The notes under the pieces were generated by a model that was given only the letters and a program-made list of their open reading frames with translations, ran no database searches and had not been told where the DNA came from. A DNA stretch of 64,000 nt, taken from positions 1,736,001 through 1,800,000 of the forward strand of contig NZ_QYUO01000001.1 of assembly GCF_003591035.1 (NCBI RefSeq). The letters are read 5' to 3'. Source of the stretch: Noviherbaspirillum saxi. GTDB lineage: Bacteria; Pseudomonadota; Gammaproteobacteria; Burkholderiales; Burkholderiaceae_D. Both the position numbers and the translations under genes were made by a program. Below are positions 45,488-55,635 of this stretch, piece after piece. Positions within the stretch are counted from its first letter, which is position 1. The number at the start of each line of letters is the position of its first letter.

Positions 45488-48027
45488 ATCCGGTCGCGCC
45501 ATTCCGGATGCGCAAGTGCCGAACTCCATACCTTGAAATGCAGCTGCGATAGTGCCAGCGGGTCGTCCAGCAAGACACGATATTGCGCCGGCTGCAGCGT
45601 AGCCGGGCCTTCGCGCAACGCCGTATCGGCCAGTACGCTGCGCTCCGTTCGTGCGGAGGAGGGCAGGCGTGGATGAGCACGCGCCCCGCTGCAGACAACC
45701 GCATTCAACAGCGGATCAACGACGGCATCGACAAAATCGGGCGTACTGCTTGTCGCTTTGGCATAGTCATAGGTCGCCTTCAGCTCTGTCGGCGGCTCGG
45801 CTTCTTCAGGAATCAGAAACAGCTTCGCACGCCGGAAACTGCGACCCAATGAAACCCTGCTCGATAGCACCGACAGCGGAGCCGACAATGCGAGTGCCCC
45901 GGCAATCGGCAATAGCCACCAGAGAAATGAGGGATTGAGAAAATACACCACGACACCCCATGCCAGTCCGAACACCATGTGCAGACCGTGCTTGCGGAAC
46001 GCTTCTCCCCAGGTGGTTTCGGAATCCTCGCGCGGCGGCGAGTTCCAGCGCATTTCCCAGCCGAGAAAGGCCGCGGTCACGAAAACCGTGTGGAATAGCA
46101 TGCGTACCGGTGCCAGCAGCATGGAGAACAGCAGTTCGATCAGCATGCTGACCGTCAGCCGGAATTTACCGCCGAACAGTTCCGCACCGTGCGAGGCAAT
46201 CAGGAGCACGCTCAGGATTTTGGGCAGGAAAAGAATCGTGGCCGTGGCGCTGAACAAGGCAAGCGCTTTTTCCGGGTGCCATTGCGGCCAGATCGGAAAC
46301 AACTGCCTGGGCGCGACAAAATACTGCGGTTCGACCAGGGTGTGAATGGCCAGCATGCCTGTCGACAACGCGAGGAATAACAGCCACAACGGGGCTGAAA
46401 GATATGCCATCACGCCGGTCACAAAGACTGCGCGATGCACGCGATGCATGCCACGCGCGGTAAAGAGCCTGAAATTCATCAGGTTGCCGTGGCACCAGCG
46501 GCGATCCCGTTTCAACTCGTCGAGCAGATTGGGCGGCATTTCCTCATAGCTGCCTTCCAGGTCGTAGGCGATCCAGACCGCCCAGCCGGCACGGCGCATC
46601 AATGCTGCTTCGACGAAATCATGCGACAGGATTTCACCGGCCAGCGATCCGCGCCCCGGCAGCGGCGCCAGCGCGCAATGCCGGATGAAGGGCGCCATCC
46701 GGATGATGGCGTTATGCCCCCAGTAATGCGACTCTCCCAGTTGCCAGTAATGCAGGCCTGCGGTAAACAAGGGCCCGTACACCCGCGTCGAAAACTGCTG
46801 GATACGCGCATACAAGGTGTCGCGTCCGGCAGCACTGGGCGCCGTCTGGATAATGCCGGCACCGGGATTGCCTTCCATCATTTTCACCAGAGTGGTCAGG
46901 CAATCGCCGCTCATCACGCTGTCCGCATCCAGCACGATCATGTAGCGATAATTGCTGCCCCAGCGTCGGCAGAAATCATCGATGTTGCCGCTCTTGCGTT
47001 TGACGCGCCGACGGCGGCGACGGTAGAAAATGCGGCCGAAACCATCAACTGCCTGACAAAGCCCGCGCCATGCATCCAGTTCCGCGACGCAGGTATCGGG
47101 ATCGTTGCTGTCGCTCAGGATAAAGAAGTCGAATCGCTCGATATCACCTGTCTTGAGCACCGATTCATAGGTCGCGCGCAAGCCCGCCATGACGCGGATG
47201 ACGTCCTCGTTGCAGATGGGCATGACGATCGCGGTGCGGGCACCGGCCGCGATCGGGGCGTCGGCGACATCACGGCGCGAAATCATGAACGTGTCCCTGC
47301 CGCGCAGGATGACCAGAAAGCCGGCCATCGCAGTCCAGAAGCCGGCGGACACCCAGCAAAACAGCACGGCGAACAAGGTCAGCACAGCCATTTCAAGCCT
47401 GGTTCCTCCCTGGTAGGGCAACACCTGGCTCATGAACCAGGTCGCCGCCGCAGTCTGGCTTAGCATCAAAACCAGCAGTACCAGACGCCGGATATTGCCC
47501 TGATGCTGCCAGCGACCACGCGGATCGGGTGCATCCACCACATCGTGGTGTGCCGCTTCCGGCAAGGCTGCCGGCCAGGCTTTTCTTGCGGCGCCGTCGT
47601 GGCGGCGTTCCACCCAATGCCGACGCTGGCGCATCAAGGCGTTTGCCCAACGTTTCAAGGGATTGAGCGGGGTCCAGGGATGAGGAATCATCGACTGCCG
47701 GCTGGGCGGCGGGGCGATACCCGGCGTATTCTGTTGTTGCGTGTCCGCCGGCTCAGTAGTGAGCTTGGCATTGCTTACGCCCGATGCAAGCGCTGCGCGG
47801 ACCGGGACGGAAGCGAATGCGGGATTGTCTGCTTGCCCAGGCGATCCGGCCAGGGCTTCGTGCAACGCCGTTAATGCTTCGGCTTCATCGGTCGCTGCCG
47901 CGGCATCAATAGCCGCGGCAGCGGTGCGGCGTGCATCCGGCTGAAGTTGCAGCCGATCAAGATAACGCTCGCAGAGGGGCGAGCTGCTGTAGACACGTTT
48001 TAGTCGGGCGGAAGAATGTAGCTCCAC
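45433..48027 (-). CDS. opgH: Glucans biosynthesis glucosyltransferase OpgH
   Basis: The 864-residue inner-membrane protein polymerises glucose from UDP-glucose into osmoregulated periplasmic glucans. It has an Ala-rich cytoplasmic N-terminus, two membrane helices (about 180-240) and a family 2 glycosyltransferase domain. That domain has MPICNED, the VLDADSVM aspartates near residue 375, a [16 protein letters not shown] catalytic Asp and RDRRWCHGN. Several C-terminal helices follow. The start appears to be GTG 48027, overlapping the end of opgG by 28 bases; another GTG lies at 47997. GalU, encoded further on, supplies UDP-glucose. Confidence 0.93.
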   Translation of the reverse strand: MELHSSARLKRVYSSSPLCERYLDRLQLQPDARRTAAAAIDAAAATDEAEALTALHEALAGSPGQADNPAFASVPVRAALASGVSNAKLTTEPADTQQQNTPGIAPPPSRQSMIPHPWTPLNPLKRWANALMRQRRHWVERRHDGAARKAWPAALPEAAHHDVVDAPDPRGRWQHQGNIRRLVLLVLMLSQTAAATWFMSQVLPYQGGTRLEMAVLTLFAVLFCWVSAGFWTAMAGFLVILRGRDTFMISRRDVADAPIAAGARTAIVMPICNEDVIRVMAGLRATYESVLKTGDIERFDFFILSDSNDPDTCVAELDAWRGLCQAVDGFGRIFYRRRRRRVKRKSGNIDDFCRRWGSNYRYMIVLDADSVMSGDCLTTLVKMMEGNPGAGIIQTAPSAAGRDTLYARIQQFSTRVYGPLFTAGLHYWQLGESHYWGHNAIIRMAPFIRHCALAPLPGRGSLAGEILSHDFVEAALMRRAGWAVWIAYDLEGSYEEMPPNLLDELKRDRRWCHGNLMNFRLFTARGMHRVHRAVFVTGVMAYLSAPLWLLFLALSTGMLAIHTLVEPQYFVAPRQLFPIWPQWHPEKALALFSATATILFLPKILSVLLIASHGAELFGGKFRLTVSMLIELLFSMLLAPVRMLFHTVFVTAAFLGWEMRWNSPPREDSETTWGEAFRKHGLHMVFGLAWGVVVYFLNPSFLWWLLPIAGALALSAPLSVLSSRVSLGRSFRRAKLFLIPEEAEPPTELKATYDYAKATSSTPDFVDAVVDPLLNAVVCSGARAHPRLPSSARTERSVLADTALREGPATLQPAQYRVLLDDPLALSQLHFKVWSSALAHPEWRDRIYRVVPEMPESEPLAKTP

Positions 48028-49538
48028 GTTTCAGATAAGGTTGTATTGTTATTGCGTAAGTATCCACGCAGTTCCACCGGCTTTTTTTCATCGGTGCGCT
48101 TGAACCGGATTGCCGTGCGCCAGCCTCCGGTCATTTCATTGCGATACGTATTTATTTCAAGCACTTTCGCGTTGCCGTCCACGGTAATGTTCGCTTCAGG
48201 CTTTGCGTTATCGTCCAGCTTCTTCAGCGCCGGCCCTTCAAAATCGACAAACAGGGCAATACTGTCGTCGGGCTTGCGCAGATAACCATGACCACGTCGT
48301 GTCTGCGTTACCCATGACAAGGGAGGGCGCTTGTCGGCATCCTTCTGCCAGTACATCCGATATTCCAGATCCAAGCCGACCCCTGGTTTGGGAGCGACGT
48401 CAGGTACCCAGAACGCAACAACGTTGTCGTTGGTTTCATCCGGCGTTGGTATCTGTACCAGTTCGATGCGTCCCGGCCCCCAGTTTCCCCGCGGTTCTAT
48501 CCATGTACTGGGACGGCGTTGATAATGTGCTTCGAGGTCTTCATAGCTGGAAAATTCCCGGTCGCGTTGCATAAGTCCAAATCCCAGCGGATTGTTTAAC
48601 GAAAACGAGGTAATTAGCAGCCGTTTCGGATTGGCGAGCGGGCGCCATATCCATTCACCGGTACCCGCCTGTATCGACAGACCATCGGAATCATGCACTT
48701 CGGGACGATAATCATCGACATTCGGACGATGGTTTTCACCAAAGAAAAACATGCTGGTCAGCGGAGCGATGCCCAATTTGGAAACGTTCTCGCGCAGGAA
48801 CAGTTGCGACTTTACATCGATCTGTGTGTCGGGACCGGGCTTGACGACAAACCGGTAAGCACCGCTTACGCGACGCGAATCGAGCAGCGCATAAATGGTC
48901 AGTTCCTTGGAAGTCGTTTCAGGCCGCTCGACCCAGAATTCGACGAATTGCGGAAATTCTTCCCCTGATGTCAGCGCGGTGTCGATGGCAAGGCCACGTG
49001 CGGACAAGCCATATAGCTGGTTTTTTCCGACCGCACGGAAATAGCTTGCGCCGAGAAAGACGACGACTTCGTCCTTGTACCGATTGGTGTTGAGCGGATA
49101 GTGGATGCGGAAACCGGCAAAGCCAAGATTGGTCAGCTCTTTCGGATTGAGGTTGTTCGCGCCGTAGTTGAACAGCTTTGGATCGAAGCGGATTTCCTGG
49201 ACATTCTTGCCGATGACTTCATGGATTTTTACCGCGCTTTCGAAGAACAAGCCCTGGTGGAAGAACGCGAGTTCGAAGGGAAGCTTCGCGCTGCGCCAAT
49301 GCGATTTTTCCGGATTGAAGCGAATATCGCGGTACTGATCGTAGCTCAGGCTTTCCAGACTTTTGGGAATGTTTTTCGGCGGTTTTGCGTAAGGGTTGGC
49401 GGCGAGTGCCTGTGCCTTTGCGGCGACGTCGGGAAAACCGAAGGCGAGGGCGGCGCCGACCGGAAGAAAGGCCATCGCCAATGCCAGCATGATCAGACGG
49501 CATCGCGATATCGTATAAAGAAGCAAATTCAGATGCAT
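48000..49538 (-). CDS. opgG: Glucans biosynthesis protein OpgG
   Basis: The 512-residue periplasmic protein has a signal peptide (hydrophobic [18 protein letters not shown]) and the MdoG family features [32 protein letters not shown] and [11 protein letters not shown]. It is needed for making the branched glucan backbone delivered by OpgH. The start may be ATG 49538 or ATG 49490; both leave a usable signal peptide. It is translationally coupled to opgH. The pair is usually osmotically regulated, but I saw no site. Confidence 0.93.
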   Translation of the reverse strand: MHLNLLLYTISRCRLIMLALAMAFLPVGAALAFGFPDVAAKAQALAANPYAKPPKNIPKSLESLSYDQYRDIRFNPEKSHWRSAKLPFELAFFHQGLFFESAVKIHEVIGKNVQEIRFDPKLFNYGANNLNPKELTNLGFAGFRIHYPLNTNRYKDEVVVFLGASYFRAVGKNQLYGLSARGLAIDTALTSGEEFPQFVEFWVERPETTSKELTIYALLDSRRVSGAYRFVVKPGPDTQIDVKSQLFLRENVSKLGIAPLTSMFFFGENHRPNVDDYRPEVHDSDGLSIQAGTGEWIWRPLANPKRLLITSFSLNNPLGFGLMQRDREFSSYEDLEAHYQRRPSTWIEPRGNWGPGRIELVQIPTPDETNDNVVAFWVPDVAPKPGVGLDLEYRMYWQKDADKRPPLSWVTQTRRGHGYLRKPDDSIALFVDFEGPALKKLDDNAKPEANITVDGNAKVLEINTYRNEMTGGWRTAIRFKRTDEKKPVELRGYLRNNNTTLSETWSYILPPD

Positions 49539-49773
49539 TGGATCCGCTATGTACTGTAGTGGACCTCAATGTTGCCATCTTTGCACAGTGCGCTTTTGAC
49601 ACCGGGCAATGGACTGCCGTTTTCCTGGAGATAGATGTCAGGGCGAATTCAATTGCCTTGAAATGCGCCGTTGTCGTGATGGGAAGGAAGTACTGATTGA
49701 AACCGGACCCGGCCAGCGATTTGCTCGACTACATGAGATTGCCTGCACGACCCAGGAAGAAAAGGAAATAAAC
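49539..49773. other. Region between opgG and a small hypothetical gene
   Basis: A rightward open frame of 89 codons (49609-49878) with several cysteines overlaps the leftward small gene at 49774. I see no ribosome-binding site for it. Otherwise nothing is recognisable; the opgG promoter should lie here. Confidence 0.3.
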
Positions 49774-49971
49774 TTAATCCTTGAGCGGAACGCGGCGCGA
49801 GCGCCTGATTGCCGCCTTGCGTGCCTCGACGACTTCACGCAAGGCTGTAGCCAGCATTTCCTGACGCCGCTTCAATGACACCATGTGCGTTGTGACGCTA
49901 TAGGCGCGCACCGTGCGTTCGAGATTGCGAAGCGCGCGCAGTTCTTCGCTGTGTTGTTCGTCAAGCATCAT
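49774..49971 (-). CDS. Small hypothetical protein, charged and helical
   Basis: The 65-residue product is rich in Glu, Arg and Leu (SEELRALRNLERTVRAY and ATALREVVEARKAAIRRSRR), which suggests one or two amphipathic helices and perhaps nucleic-acid binding through the basic C-terminus. AAGG lies about 9 bases before the ATG. No family is recognised. A competing open frame exists on the other strand. Confidence 0.45.
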   Translation of the reverse strand: MMLDEQHSEELRALRNLERTVRAYSVTTHMVSLKRRQEMLATALREVVEARKAAIRRSRRVPLKD

Positions 49972-50211
49972 GGTCGATTACCTTCAACAAATCGGGATAA
50001 GGCTCTAGACTCAAATTCGTGCAAGTTGTTCCCTAGAGGAAAAACTTCCCGGAGGCGACACGTTTTTCTTACATGGCCGACTTCGCATATCCGGCTTGTG
50101 GCAGGTCACGTAAAGATTATTGCCATTCTGCGCATGCTTGAGATTTCGTCTATATTCTGTTGGCCGAAGTACATCTTGAAGTAGCGAAGTAAATAAAGCG
50201 GAGGAGACAAT

Positions 50212-50670
50212 TTGATCATCCTGAACATCAATGGCCGCGACATGGAGGTCGATGCCGACCCCGCCACCCCGATTCTCTGGGCCTTGCGCGACAACCTCAA
50301 CCTTACCGGCACCAAGTTCGGCTGCGGTGCCGCCTTGTGCGGCGCGTGCACGGTGCATCTCAATGGACAGGCCATACGCTCCTGCGTGACGCCGATCTCA
50401 TCCGCCACAGGACAGAAGATCACCACGATCGAAGCGATGGAAGGAGACAAGATCGGCAAGGCTGTACAGGATGCCTGGGTCAAGCACGATGTGCCGCAAT
50501 GCGGCTATTGCCAAAGCGGACAGGTCATGAGCGCTACCGCTCTGCTCAAGCTGAAGAAGAACCCGAGCGATGCCGACATCGATGCGGCAATGAGCGGCAA
50601 CATCTGCCGCTGCGGCACCTATCAGCGTATTCGCGCGGCCATCAAGGACGCTTCCACATCCCTCGCTTAA
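50212..50670 (+). CDS. [2Fe-2S] subunit of a molybdenum hydroxylase (isoquinoline 1-oxidoreductase alpha-like)
   Basis: The 152-residue protein carries two [2Fe-2S] clusters. The plant-type N-terminal one is in [18 protein letters not shown] with a fourth Cys in IRSCVTP, and the C-terminal helical one is in [11 protein letters not shown] and [10 protein letters not shown]. It passes electrons from the molybdopterin subunit of aldehyde- or heterocycle-oxidising enzymes. Translation starts at TTG 50212 after a strong GGAGGAGAC. The expected large subunit (IorB/CoxL type) does not follow; the next gene is an unrelated dehydrogenase. It is therefore an orphan, or its partner is elsewhere. Confidence 0.88.
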   Translation: MIILNINGRDMEVDADPATPILWALRDNLNLTGTKFGCGAALCGACTVHLNGQAIRSCVTPISSATGQKITTIEAMEGDKIGKAVQDAWVKHDVPQCGYCQSGQVMSATALLKLKKNPSDADIDAAMSGNICRCGTYQRIRAAIKDASTSLA

Positions 50671-50680
50671 GGACCGTGCC

Positions 50681-50738
50681 ATGCGTATCGAATGGATAAA
50701 TATCCGGCCGATCACTCCTTCCGTTAGTTGATACGCAT
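50681..50738. other. Nested inverted repeats between the iorA-like gene and tartrate dehydrogenase
   Basis: ATGCGTATC (50681-50689) pairs with GATACGCAT (50730-50738), and inside it GGATA (50694-50698) pairs with TATCC (50701-50705). It may be an mRNA end structure or an operator; no T run follows. Confidence 0.35.
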
Positions 50739-50755
50739 CGCTTCAGCAAACTGCC

Positions 50756-51880
50756 ATGAATACCTCTCCAAGAAAATCTTTCGACATCGCAGTCATCCCA
50801 GGTGACGGCATCGGCAAGGAGGTCATGCCGGAAGGGCTGCGCGTCATCGATGCCGTGGCGGAACGTTTTTCACTCGATCTTGCTTATCGCCACATCGACT
50901 GGGCCAGCTGCGATTATTACGACGAGACCGGCAGCATGATGCCACCGGACTGGCGCCCTCAGATCGGCGAATGCGACGCCTTGTATTTCGGCGCGGTGGG
51001 TTGGCCGGCGCGCGTGCCTGACCATGTTTCGTTGTGGGGCTCGCTGCTGAAGTTCAGGCGCGATTTTGACCAGTACATCAACCTGCGTCCGGTGCGGCTG
51101 TTCGAAGGTGTGCCTTGCCCACTCGCCAACCGCAAACCGGGCGACATTGACTTCTTCGTGGTCCGCGAAAATACCGAGGGCGAATACACCGCGCTCGGCG
51201 GCCGCATGTTCGAAGGGACGGAACGCGAGCTGGTGATCCAGGAATCGGTATTTACCCGCACCGGCACCGATCGCGTCCTGCGCTATGCCTTCGAACTGGC
51301 GCAGTCGCGCCCGCGCAAGCATCTGACGGTCGCCACCAAGTCGAATGGCATCGCCGTCAGCATGCCTTACTGGGACGAGCGCGCCGACCTGATGGCGCAA
51401 CAGTATCCCGGGATCACGGTAGACCGGCAGCATATCGATATTCTTACCGCACGTTTCGTGCTTCAGCCCACGCGTTTCGACGTAGTCGTTGCTTCCAACC
51501 TGTTCGGAGACATCCTGTCCGATCTCGGTCCCGCATGCGCCGGCACCATAGGACTCGCGCCATCGGCCAATCTGAATCCCGACCGGCTGTTTCCTTCACT
51601 GTTCGAGCCGGTGCATGGTTCGGCGCCGGATATCTACGGCAAGGGCATCGCCAACCCGGTTGCGATGATCTGGTCTGGCGCGTTGATGCTGGATTTTCTC
51701 GGCAGGGATCCGACCTGCCCGGACGGCGAACGCTACCGTCGCGCACACGATGCCATTCTGTCGGCTATCGAAACTGTACTGGCGAAAGGACCGCGCACCC
51801 CGGACCTGGGCGGTGCGGCGCGTACCGAGGATCTGGGCAAGGCCATCGCGGAACTGGTGAAAACCATCGACGTCGCCTGA
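50756..51880 (+). CDS. Tartrate dehydrogenase / D-malate dehydrogenase (decarboxylating)
   Basis: The 374-residue protein belongs to the isopropylmalate/isocitrate dehydrogenase family. Motifs are VIPGDGIGKEVMPEGL, NLRPVRLFEGVPCPL, VVRENTEGEY, the substrate Lys in VATKSNG, DILSDLGPACAGTIGLAPSANL with metal-binding Asp residues, and FEPVHGSAPDIYGKG. The subfamily pattern is that of tartrate dehydrogenase (TtuC) or D-malate dehydrogenase, NAD-dependent and cytoplasmic. Sequence alone does not choose between D-malate, tartrate or related substrates. An FMN-dependent hydroxyacid dehydrogenase gene follows, fitting a small organic-acid utilisation group. Confidence 0.87.
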   Translation: MNTSPRKSFDIAVIPGDGIGKEVMPEGLRVIDAVAERFSLDLAYRHIDWASCDYYDETGSMMPPDWRPQIGECDALYFGAVGWPARVPDHVSLWGSLLKFRRDFDQYINLRPVRLFEGVPCPLANRKPGDIDFFVVRENTEGEYTALGGRMFEGTERELVIQESVFTRTGTDRVLRYAFELAQSRPRKHLTVATKSNGIAVSMPYWDERADLMAQQYPGITVDRQHIDILTARFVLQPTRFDVVVASNLFGDILSDLGPACAGTIGLAPSANLNPDRLFPSLFEPVHGSAPDIYGKGIANPVAMIWSGALMLDFLGRDPTCPDGERYRRAHDAILSAIETVLAKGPRTPDLGGAARTEDLGKAIAELVKTIDVA

Positions 51881-52026
51881 GCCGTAAGAGGCAGTCTAGG
51901 CGGCAGCTTTTCGGATGCCGGTGCATGAGCCGTTTTGCGTTCAGGTGAATAATTTTCAAGCATGGCGGTCGCGCCGCGCGCGCGTTGCTTGCATTACACT
52001 TGCTCATCTCAGTGAGGAGTAGCCGA

Positions 52027-53172
52027 ATGCCCGTCATTACCACCATCGAAGATCTTCGCCGCCTTGCGCAACGACGCGTACCCCGCATGTTCTACGACTA
52101 TGCCGATTCCGGTTCCTGGACCGAATCGACTTATCGCGCCAACAGCAGCGATTTCGAACGCATCAAGTTCCGTCAGCGCGTTGCCATGAACATGGAAAAC
52201 CGGACGCTGCGCACCACCATGGCTGGTCAAGAAGTCGCGATGCCGGTCGCGCTCGCGCCCACCGGCCTGACCGGCATGCAACATGCGGATGGCGAGATCC
52301 TTGCGGCAAAGGCGGCAGAAAAGTTTGGCGTGCCCTTCACCTTGTCGACCATGAGCATCTGCTCGATCGAAGACATCGCCGCCAACACCAGCAAGCCGTT
52401 CTGGTTCCAGCTTTACGTCATGCGCGATCGCGAATTCATCAAGCGCCTGATCGCGCGCGCCAAGGCGGCCAAATGTTCGGCACTGGTGCTGACCTTGGAC
52501 CTGCAGGTGCTGGGCCAGCGCCACAAGGATCTGATCAACGGACTGTCGGCGCCGCCCAGGCTGACGGTTCCCAACATCCTCAACATGATGACCAAGCCGC
52601 GCTGGTGCCTCGGCATGCTCGGTACGTCGCGCCGGACATTCGGCAACATCGTCGGGCATGCGAGCGACGTGTCGGACATGTCTTCGCTTTCGTCATGGAC
52701 CGCCCAGCAATTCGATCCCCGGCTCTCATGGGATGACGTCAAATGGATCAAGGACCTGTGGGGCGGCAAACTGATCATCAAGGGCATACTCGACGAAGAA
52801 GATGCGCGACTGGCAGCTGCCAGCGGCGCCGATGCCCTGATCGTGTCGAATCATGGAGGACGCCAGCTGGACGGTGCGCCTTCCACGATCTGGGCGCTGC
52901 CGCGTATCGTCGAGGCCGTCGGGGACAAGATCGAAGTTCATATGGATGGCGGCATTCGCTCCGGGCAGGATGTCATCAAGGCGCTGGCGCTGGGCGCGAA
53001 GGGTGTCTATATCGGACGCGCATTTCTGTTCGGACTTGGCGCCATGGGCGAGGAGGGCGTTACGACTTGCCTGGAAATCATCCGCAAGGAACTGGATCTG
53101 ACCATGGCTTTTTGCGGATTGACCGATGTCCGCAAAGTCGACAGGAACATTCTGCTTCCCGGCACCTTTTGA
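52027..53172 (+). CDS. FMN-dependent alpha-hydroxy acid dehydrogenase (L-lactate dehydrogenase-like)
   Basis: The 381-residue TIM-barrel flavoprotein oxidises an L-2-hydroxy acid and passes electrons to the respiratory chain. Family features are FYDYADSGSWTE, PVALAPTGLTGMQHADGE, the catalytic His in VSNHGGRQLDGAPST, and the phosphate-binding MDGGIRSGQDVIKALALGAKGVYIGRAF. L-lactate dehydrogenase (LldD) is the most likely activity, with glycolate or mandelate as alternatives. ATG 52027 follows GAGGAG. No dedicated lactate permease or regulator is adjacent. Confidence 0.88.
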   Translation: MPVITTIEDLRRLAQRRVPRMFYDYADSGSWTESTYRANSSDFERIKFRQRVAMNMENRTLRTTMAGQEVAMPVALAPTGLTGMQHADGEILAAKAAEKFGVPFTLSTMSICSIEDIAANTSKPFWFQLYVMRDREFIKRLIARAKAAKCSALVLTLDLQVLGQRHKDLINGLSAPPRLTVPNILNMMTKPRWCLGMLGTSRRTFGNIVGHASDVSDMSSLSSWTAQQFDPRLSWDDVKWIKDLWGGKLIIKGILDEEDARLAAASGADALIVSNHGGRQLDGAPSTIWALPRIVEAVGDKIEVHMDGGIRSGQDVIKALALGAKGVYIGRAFLFGLGAMGEEGVTTCLEIIRKELDLTMAFCGLTDVRKVDRNILLPGTF

Positions 53173-53232
53173 TCTCTTGATGCCGCGTCCTCTTTCGGAA
53201 CTATCCCTCTGCGCCTGATGACCAATAAGAGA

Positions 53233-53262
53233 CCCTGAACGCCATGCAGATGGTATTCAGGG
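53233..53262 (+). terminator. Hairpin downstream of the hydroxyacid dehydrogenase
   Basis: CCCTGAA (53233-53239) pairs with TTCAGGG (53256-53262), with an inner CCAT/ATGG pairing. No T tract follows, so this is only a candidate. Confidence 0.35.
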
Positions 53263-53347
53263 CACCTTACTTGCGCATTGTTCACAACGGATTGCATGCC
53301 CATGGCAGCGTAGGCGCCTCGGCATCGACCGAAAAAAAGGGGATGCC

Positions 53348-53551
53348 ATGCACGCATTTATCATCAAGACCAAGGATGGTTACCTCTATCCATTCGCTGG
53401 AGATCTTTCGCTGACCGACGATGAAAACCAGGCGGGACGGTACGACAGCGTGGATGAAGCGCGTCAAACCGCAGAAAGTCGCGGCTACTACGACGGAGGC
53501 TTCGACATCGTCCGTATCGACCTCGAGTCCGGCAAGACAGCGCGGCATTGA
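53348..53551 (+). CDS. Small hypothetical protein, 67 residues
   Basis: The acidic 67-residue protein (YPFAGDLSLTDDENQAGRYDSVDEA) has alternating short strands and a helix and resembles small DUF-type cytoplasmic proteins, but I cannot name a family. AAAAAGGGG precedes the ATG closely. Its stop overlaps the region just before the next small gene at 53554, so the two are probably cotranscribed. Confidence 0.55.
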   Translation: MHAFIIKTKDGYLYPFAGDLSLTDDENQAGRYDSVDEARQTAESRGYYDGGFDIVRIDLESGKTARH

Positions 53552-53553
53552 AA

Positions 53554-53778
53554 ATGTCAGTCTGCAATGAATGCGCGAGCCTGGCTGGCGCCAATACGGC
53601 CACATCACCACACGCAAACCTGCTGCTGCATTCGGAAGCAGCAATCAACTTCGGCGCCACGGCGACGGGACGCATCGAATACTACATATGCAATCGTTGC
53701 GGTACAGCATGGGAACGCGAACGTGCCAAAAGCGAACCACAAGCGGTGTGGCGTCATTCCACGCGAACGCTTCGCTGA
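53554..53778 (+). CDS. Small zinc-ribbon-like protein, 74 residues
   Basis: The 74-residue product has two CxxC pairs, CNEC near the N-terminus and CNRC near residue 50, spaced as in a treble-clef or zinc-ribbon fold. It ends in a basic tail. The start ATG 53554 lies 2 bases after the preceding stop. No family name is recognised; DNA, RNA or protein binding are all possible. Confidence 0.5.
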   Translation: MSVCNECASLAGANTATSPHANLLLHSEAAINFGATATGRIEYYICNRCGTAWERERAKSEPQAVWRHSTRTLR

Positions 53779-53912
53779 AGCGTGTAATTTACGCATGAAC
53801 ATGAAAATGCTTCCAATGTGAAGCCTCGCACTTGCAAACCCTTGCAAATAATGCGTGACGACATCGGCATGCGTCGCCACAGCGGCGCATGCCGGTAGCA
53901 GGTAATACCGGT

Positions 53913-54494
53913 TTACTGCTTTGGGGCAGCTGTCGGCGGAGCCGGTTGCGCCGCAGGGGGCGCGACGCCTGTGGGCGGCATTTGGGGCGGTGCGGCTGCC
54001 GGCGCAGAAGGTGCGGCAGGAGCAGGGGATGGACCGGCTGCGGAAGTTCCAGCCGTACCGGCTCCGCTCGAACCCGCTGTCTGCGCCTGTTTTTTCGCTT
54101 GGGCTATGGCCAGGTCCTGACTAGCTTTTGCCTCGGTCTGACAAGCTTTCTTTGCATCTCCGACCTGATCGTCGCATTTTTCCTTGGCCACCTTGTATTG
54201 GGCTTCGGCTTTTGCCTGGTCCAGTTCCAGGCGATTCTTGGGCGTATCACGCCCGGTCACCTTGGCCTGCGCTTCGGCAACTTTCTTTTGCCCGTCCGCT
54301 TCTGCCTTGCAAATATCCTTGGCGTTGTCCTTCATGTTGCCGCATTTTTCCATCGCGGCCTTATGTTGCTGTTCCGCCTGGTCCTTTGGCGACGCCTGTC
54401 CTTGTGCCGCGGGATTGCCAGCCGGTTGCGCATGCACCGAGACCGCAAAGAGCAGCGCAAGGCTTCCCGCCATGGTTGTGAGCTGTATCTTCAT
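53913..54494 (-). CDS. Periplasmic Ala/Lys/Pro-rich protein
   Basis: The 193-residue protein has a signal peptide (MKIQLTTMAGSLALLFAVSVHA, cleaved after HAQ or HA) and then a helical region (about 35-135) rich in Ala, Lys, Glu and Gln with four cysteines (KCGN, DICK, KCDD, ACQT) spaced for two disulfides. It ends in a 55-residue Ala/Pro tail. The composition resembles TolA-like or cell-envelope spacer proteins; the function is unknown. AAGGAG lies 8 bases before the ATG, inside a perfect hairpin. It follows galU on the same strand. Confidence 0.75.
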   Translation of the reverse strand: MKIQLTTMAGSLALLFAVSVHAQPAGNPAAQGQASPKDQAEQQHKAAMEKCGNMKDNAKDICKAEADGQKKVAEAQAKVTGRDTPKNRLELDQAKAEAQYKVAKEKCDDQVGDAKKACQTEAKASQDLAIAQAKKQAQTAGSSGAGTAGTSAAGPSPAPAAPSAPAAAPPQMPPTGVAPPAAQPAPPTAAPKQ

Positions 54495-54501
54495 GAGAGC
54501 A

Positions 54502-54522
54502 CTCCTTTTTCGGAAAAAGGAG
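54502..54522 (-). promoter_or_regulatory. Hairpin that covers the ribosome-binding site
   Basis: On the reverse strand CTCCTTTTT-CCG-AAAAAGGAG forms a perfect 9-bp stem with a 3-base loop. Its 3' arm is the Shine-Dalgarno sequence of the gene starting at 54494. It could limit translation or act as a thermosensor-like element; no U run follows, so it is not an obvious terminator for galU. Confidence 0.5.
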
Positions 54523-54575
54523 GTATAGCGTGCAAACGGCGTGCCATCCTGACGTTTGGCAGCCGAAGGCGATGT

Positions 54576-55439
54576 TTATTGCTCCGCCAGCCAGCGACTG
54601 AAGTCGTCGCCGACTTCGGCATGCTTGCGACCAAGCGCCACAGTTGCCTGCAGATAGCCAAGCTTGGAGCCGCAATCATAACGCCGTCCCTCGTAACGGC
54701 AAGCAACGACCGGTTCTTCGGCGATCAACGATGCGATGCCGTCGGTCAACTGAATTTCGCCGCCGCTACCGCGTTCGATGCGGCCAAGATGATGGAAGAT
54801 GCGCGGTGACAGAATGTAGCGTCCAACGACCGCGAGCGTGGAGGGCGCGACGTCAGGCTGCGGTTTTTCAACGATATGCGAAACGCGCTCAATGCTTTTC
54901 GAAATCGGACTGCCGCTGACGATGCCATAGCTGCCGGTATCCGCGCGCGGCACATCCTGTACGCCCAGGACAGACGCATTCTGGGCAGCCGACACTTCCA
55001 TCAACTGCTTGAGCACCGGCGTGTCGCTATCGATAAGGTCATCCGCCAGCACGACGGCAAAGGGTTCGTCCCCGACCACGTGCTGCGCGCACAGGACCGC
55101 ATGCCCGAGGCCCAGCGCCCGGGACTGGCGAATGTAGGCGCAACGTACATTCGCCGGCAGGATGTCGCGCACCAGCGCCAGCAGCTTTTCGTCATTGCGC
55201 GTCGTGAGTTCGGCTTCGAGTTCGAACGAGGTATCGAAATGATCTTCAATGGCGCGCTTGCTGCGTCCGGTAACGAAGACGAGATCGGTAATGCCGGATT
55301 GAATTGCTTCTTCGACGGCAAATTGAATCAGCGGCTTGTCGACAATGGGAAGCATCTCTTTGGGATTGGCCTTGGTGGCGGGAAGAAACCTGGTGCCAAG
55401 CCCGGCGACCGGGAAGACGGCTTTACGGATGTTCTGCAT
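54576..55439 (-). CDS. galU: UTP--glucose-1-phosphate uridylyltransferase
   Basis: The 287-residue enzyme makes UDP-glucose from UTP and glucose-1-phosphate. Signature motifs are the N-terminal [21 protein letters not shown], the LADDLI segment, VEKP near residue 190 and [18 protein letters not shown]-glucose feeds glucan synthesis by OpgH, encoded about 6.5 kb away, and surface polysaccharides. Confidence 0.95.
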   Translation of the reverse strand: MQNIRKAVFPVAGLGTRFLPATKANPKEMLPIVDKPLIQFAVEEAIQSGITDLVFVTGRSKRAIEDHFDTSFELEAELTTRNDEKLLALVRDILPANVRCAYIRQSRALGLGHAVLCAQHVVGDEPFAVVLADDLIDSDTPVLKQLMEVSAAQNASVLGVQDVPRADTGSYGIVSGSPISKSIERVSHIVEKPQPDVAPSTLAVVGRYILSPRIFHHLGRIERGSGGEIQLTDGIASLIAEEPVVACRYEGRRYDCGSKLGYLQATVALGRKHAEVGDDFSRWLAEQ

Positions 55440-55580
55440 GAGGATGGTCGTGTGTACGTGCGGAGGAAATCGATCGACGAGGGGGGCGCAAAACCCGGAT
55501 TCGAAGGCAAATTTTACATCGCGAGTTCAAATACGAAGTGCAACAGTTGATTAATGAGGTCGGGTCGGAAGATGCGATAG

Positions 55581-55612
55581 CATCCGAGCCTCCAGGCATC
55601 CGAGCCTCCAGG
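55581..55612. repeat. Perfect tandem duplication of 16 bp
   Basis: CATCCGAGCCTCCAGG occurs twice head to tail (55581-55596 and 55597-55612), just upstream of the transposase remnant. Confidence 0.9.
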
Positions 55613-55635
55613 CCGCCAAGTCAAAGTTGCCCAGA

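Noticed and set aside
49609..49878. Rightward 89-codon frame with several cysteines
   Set aside because: It has no ribosome-binding site and overlaps a better small gene on the other strand; kept only as a note.
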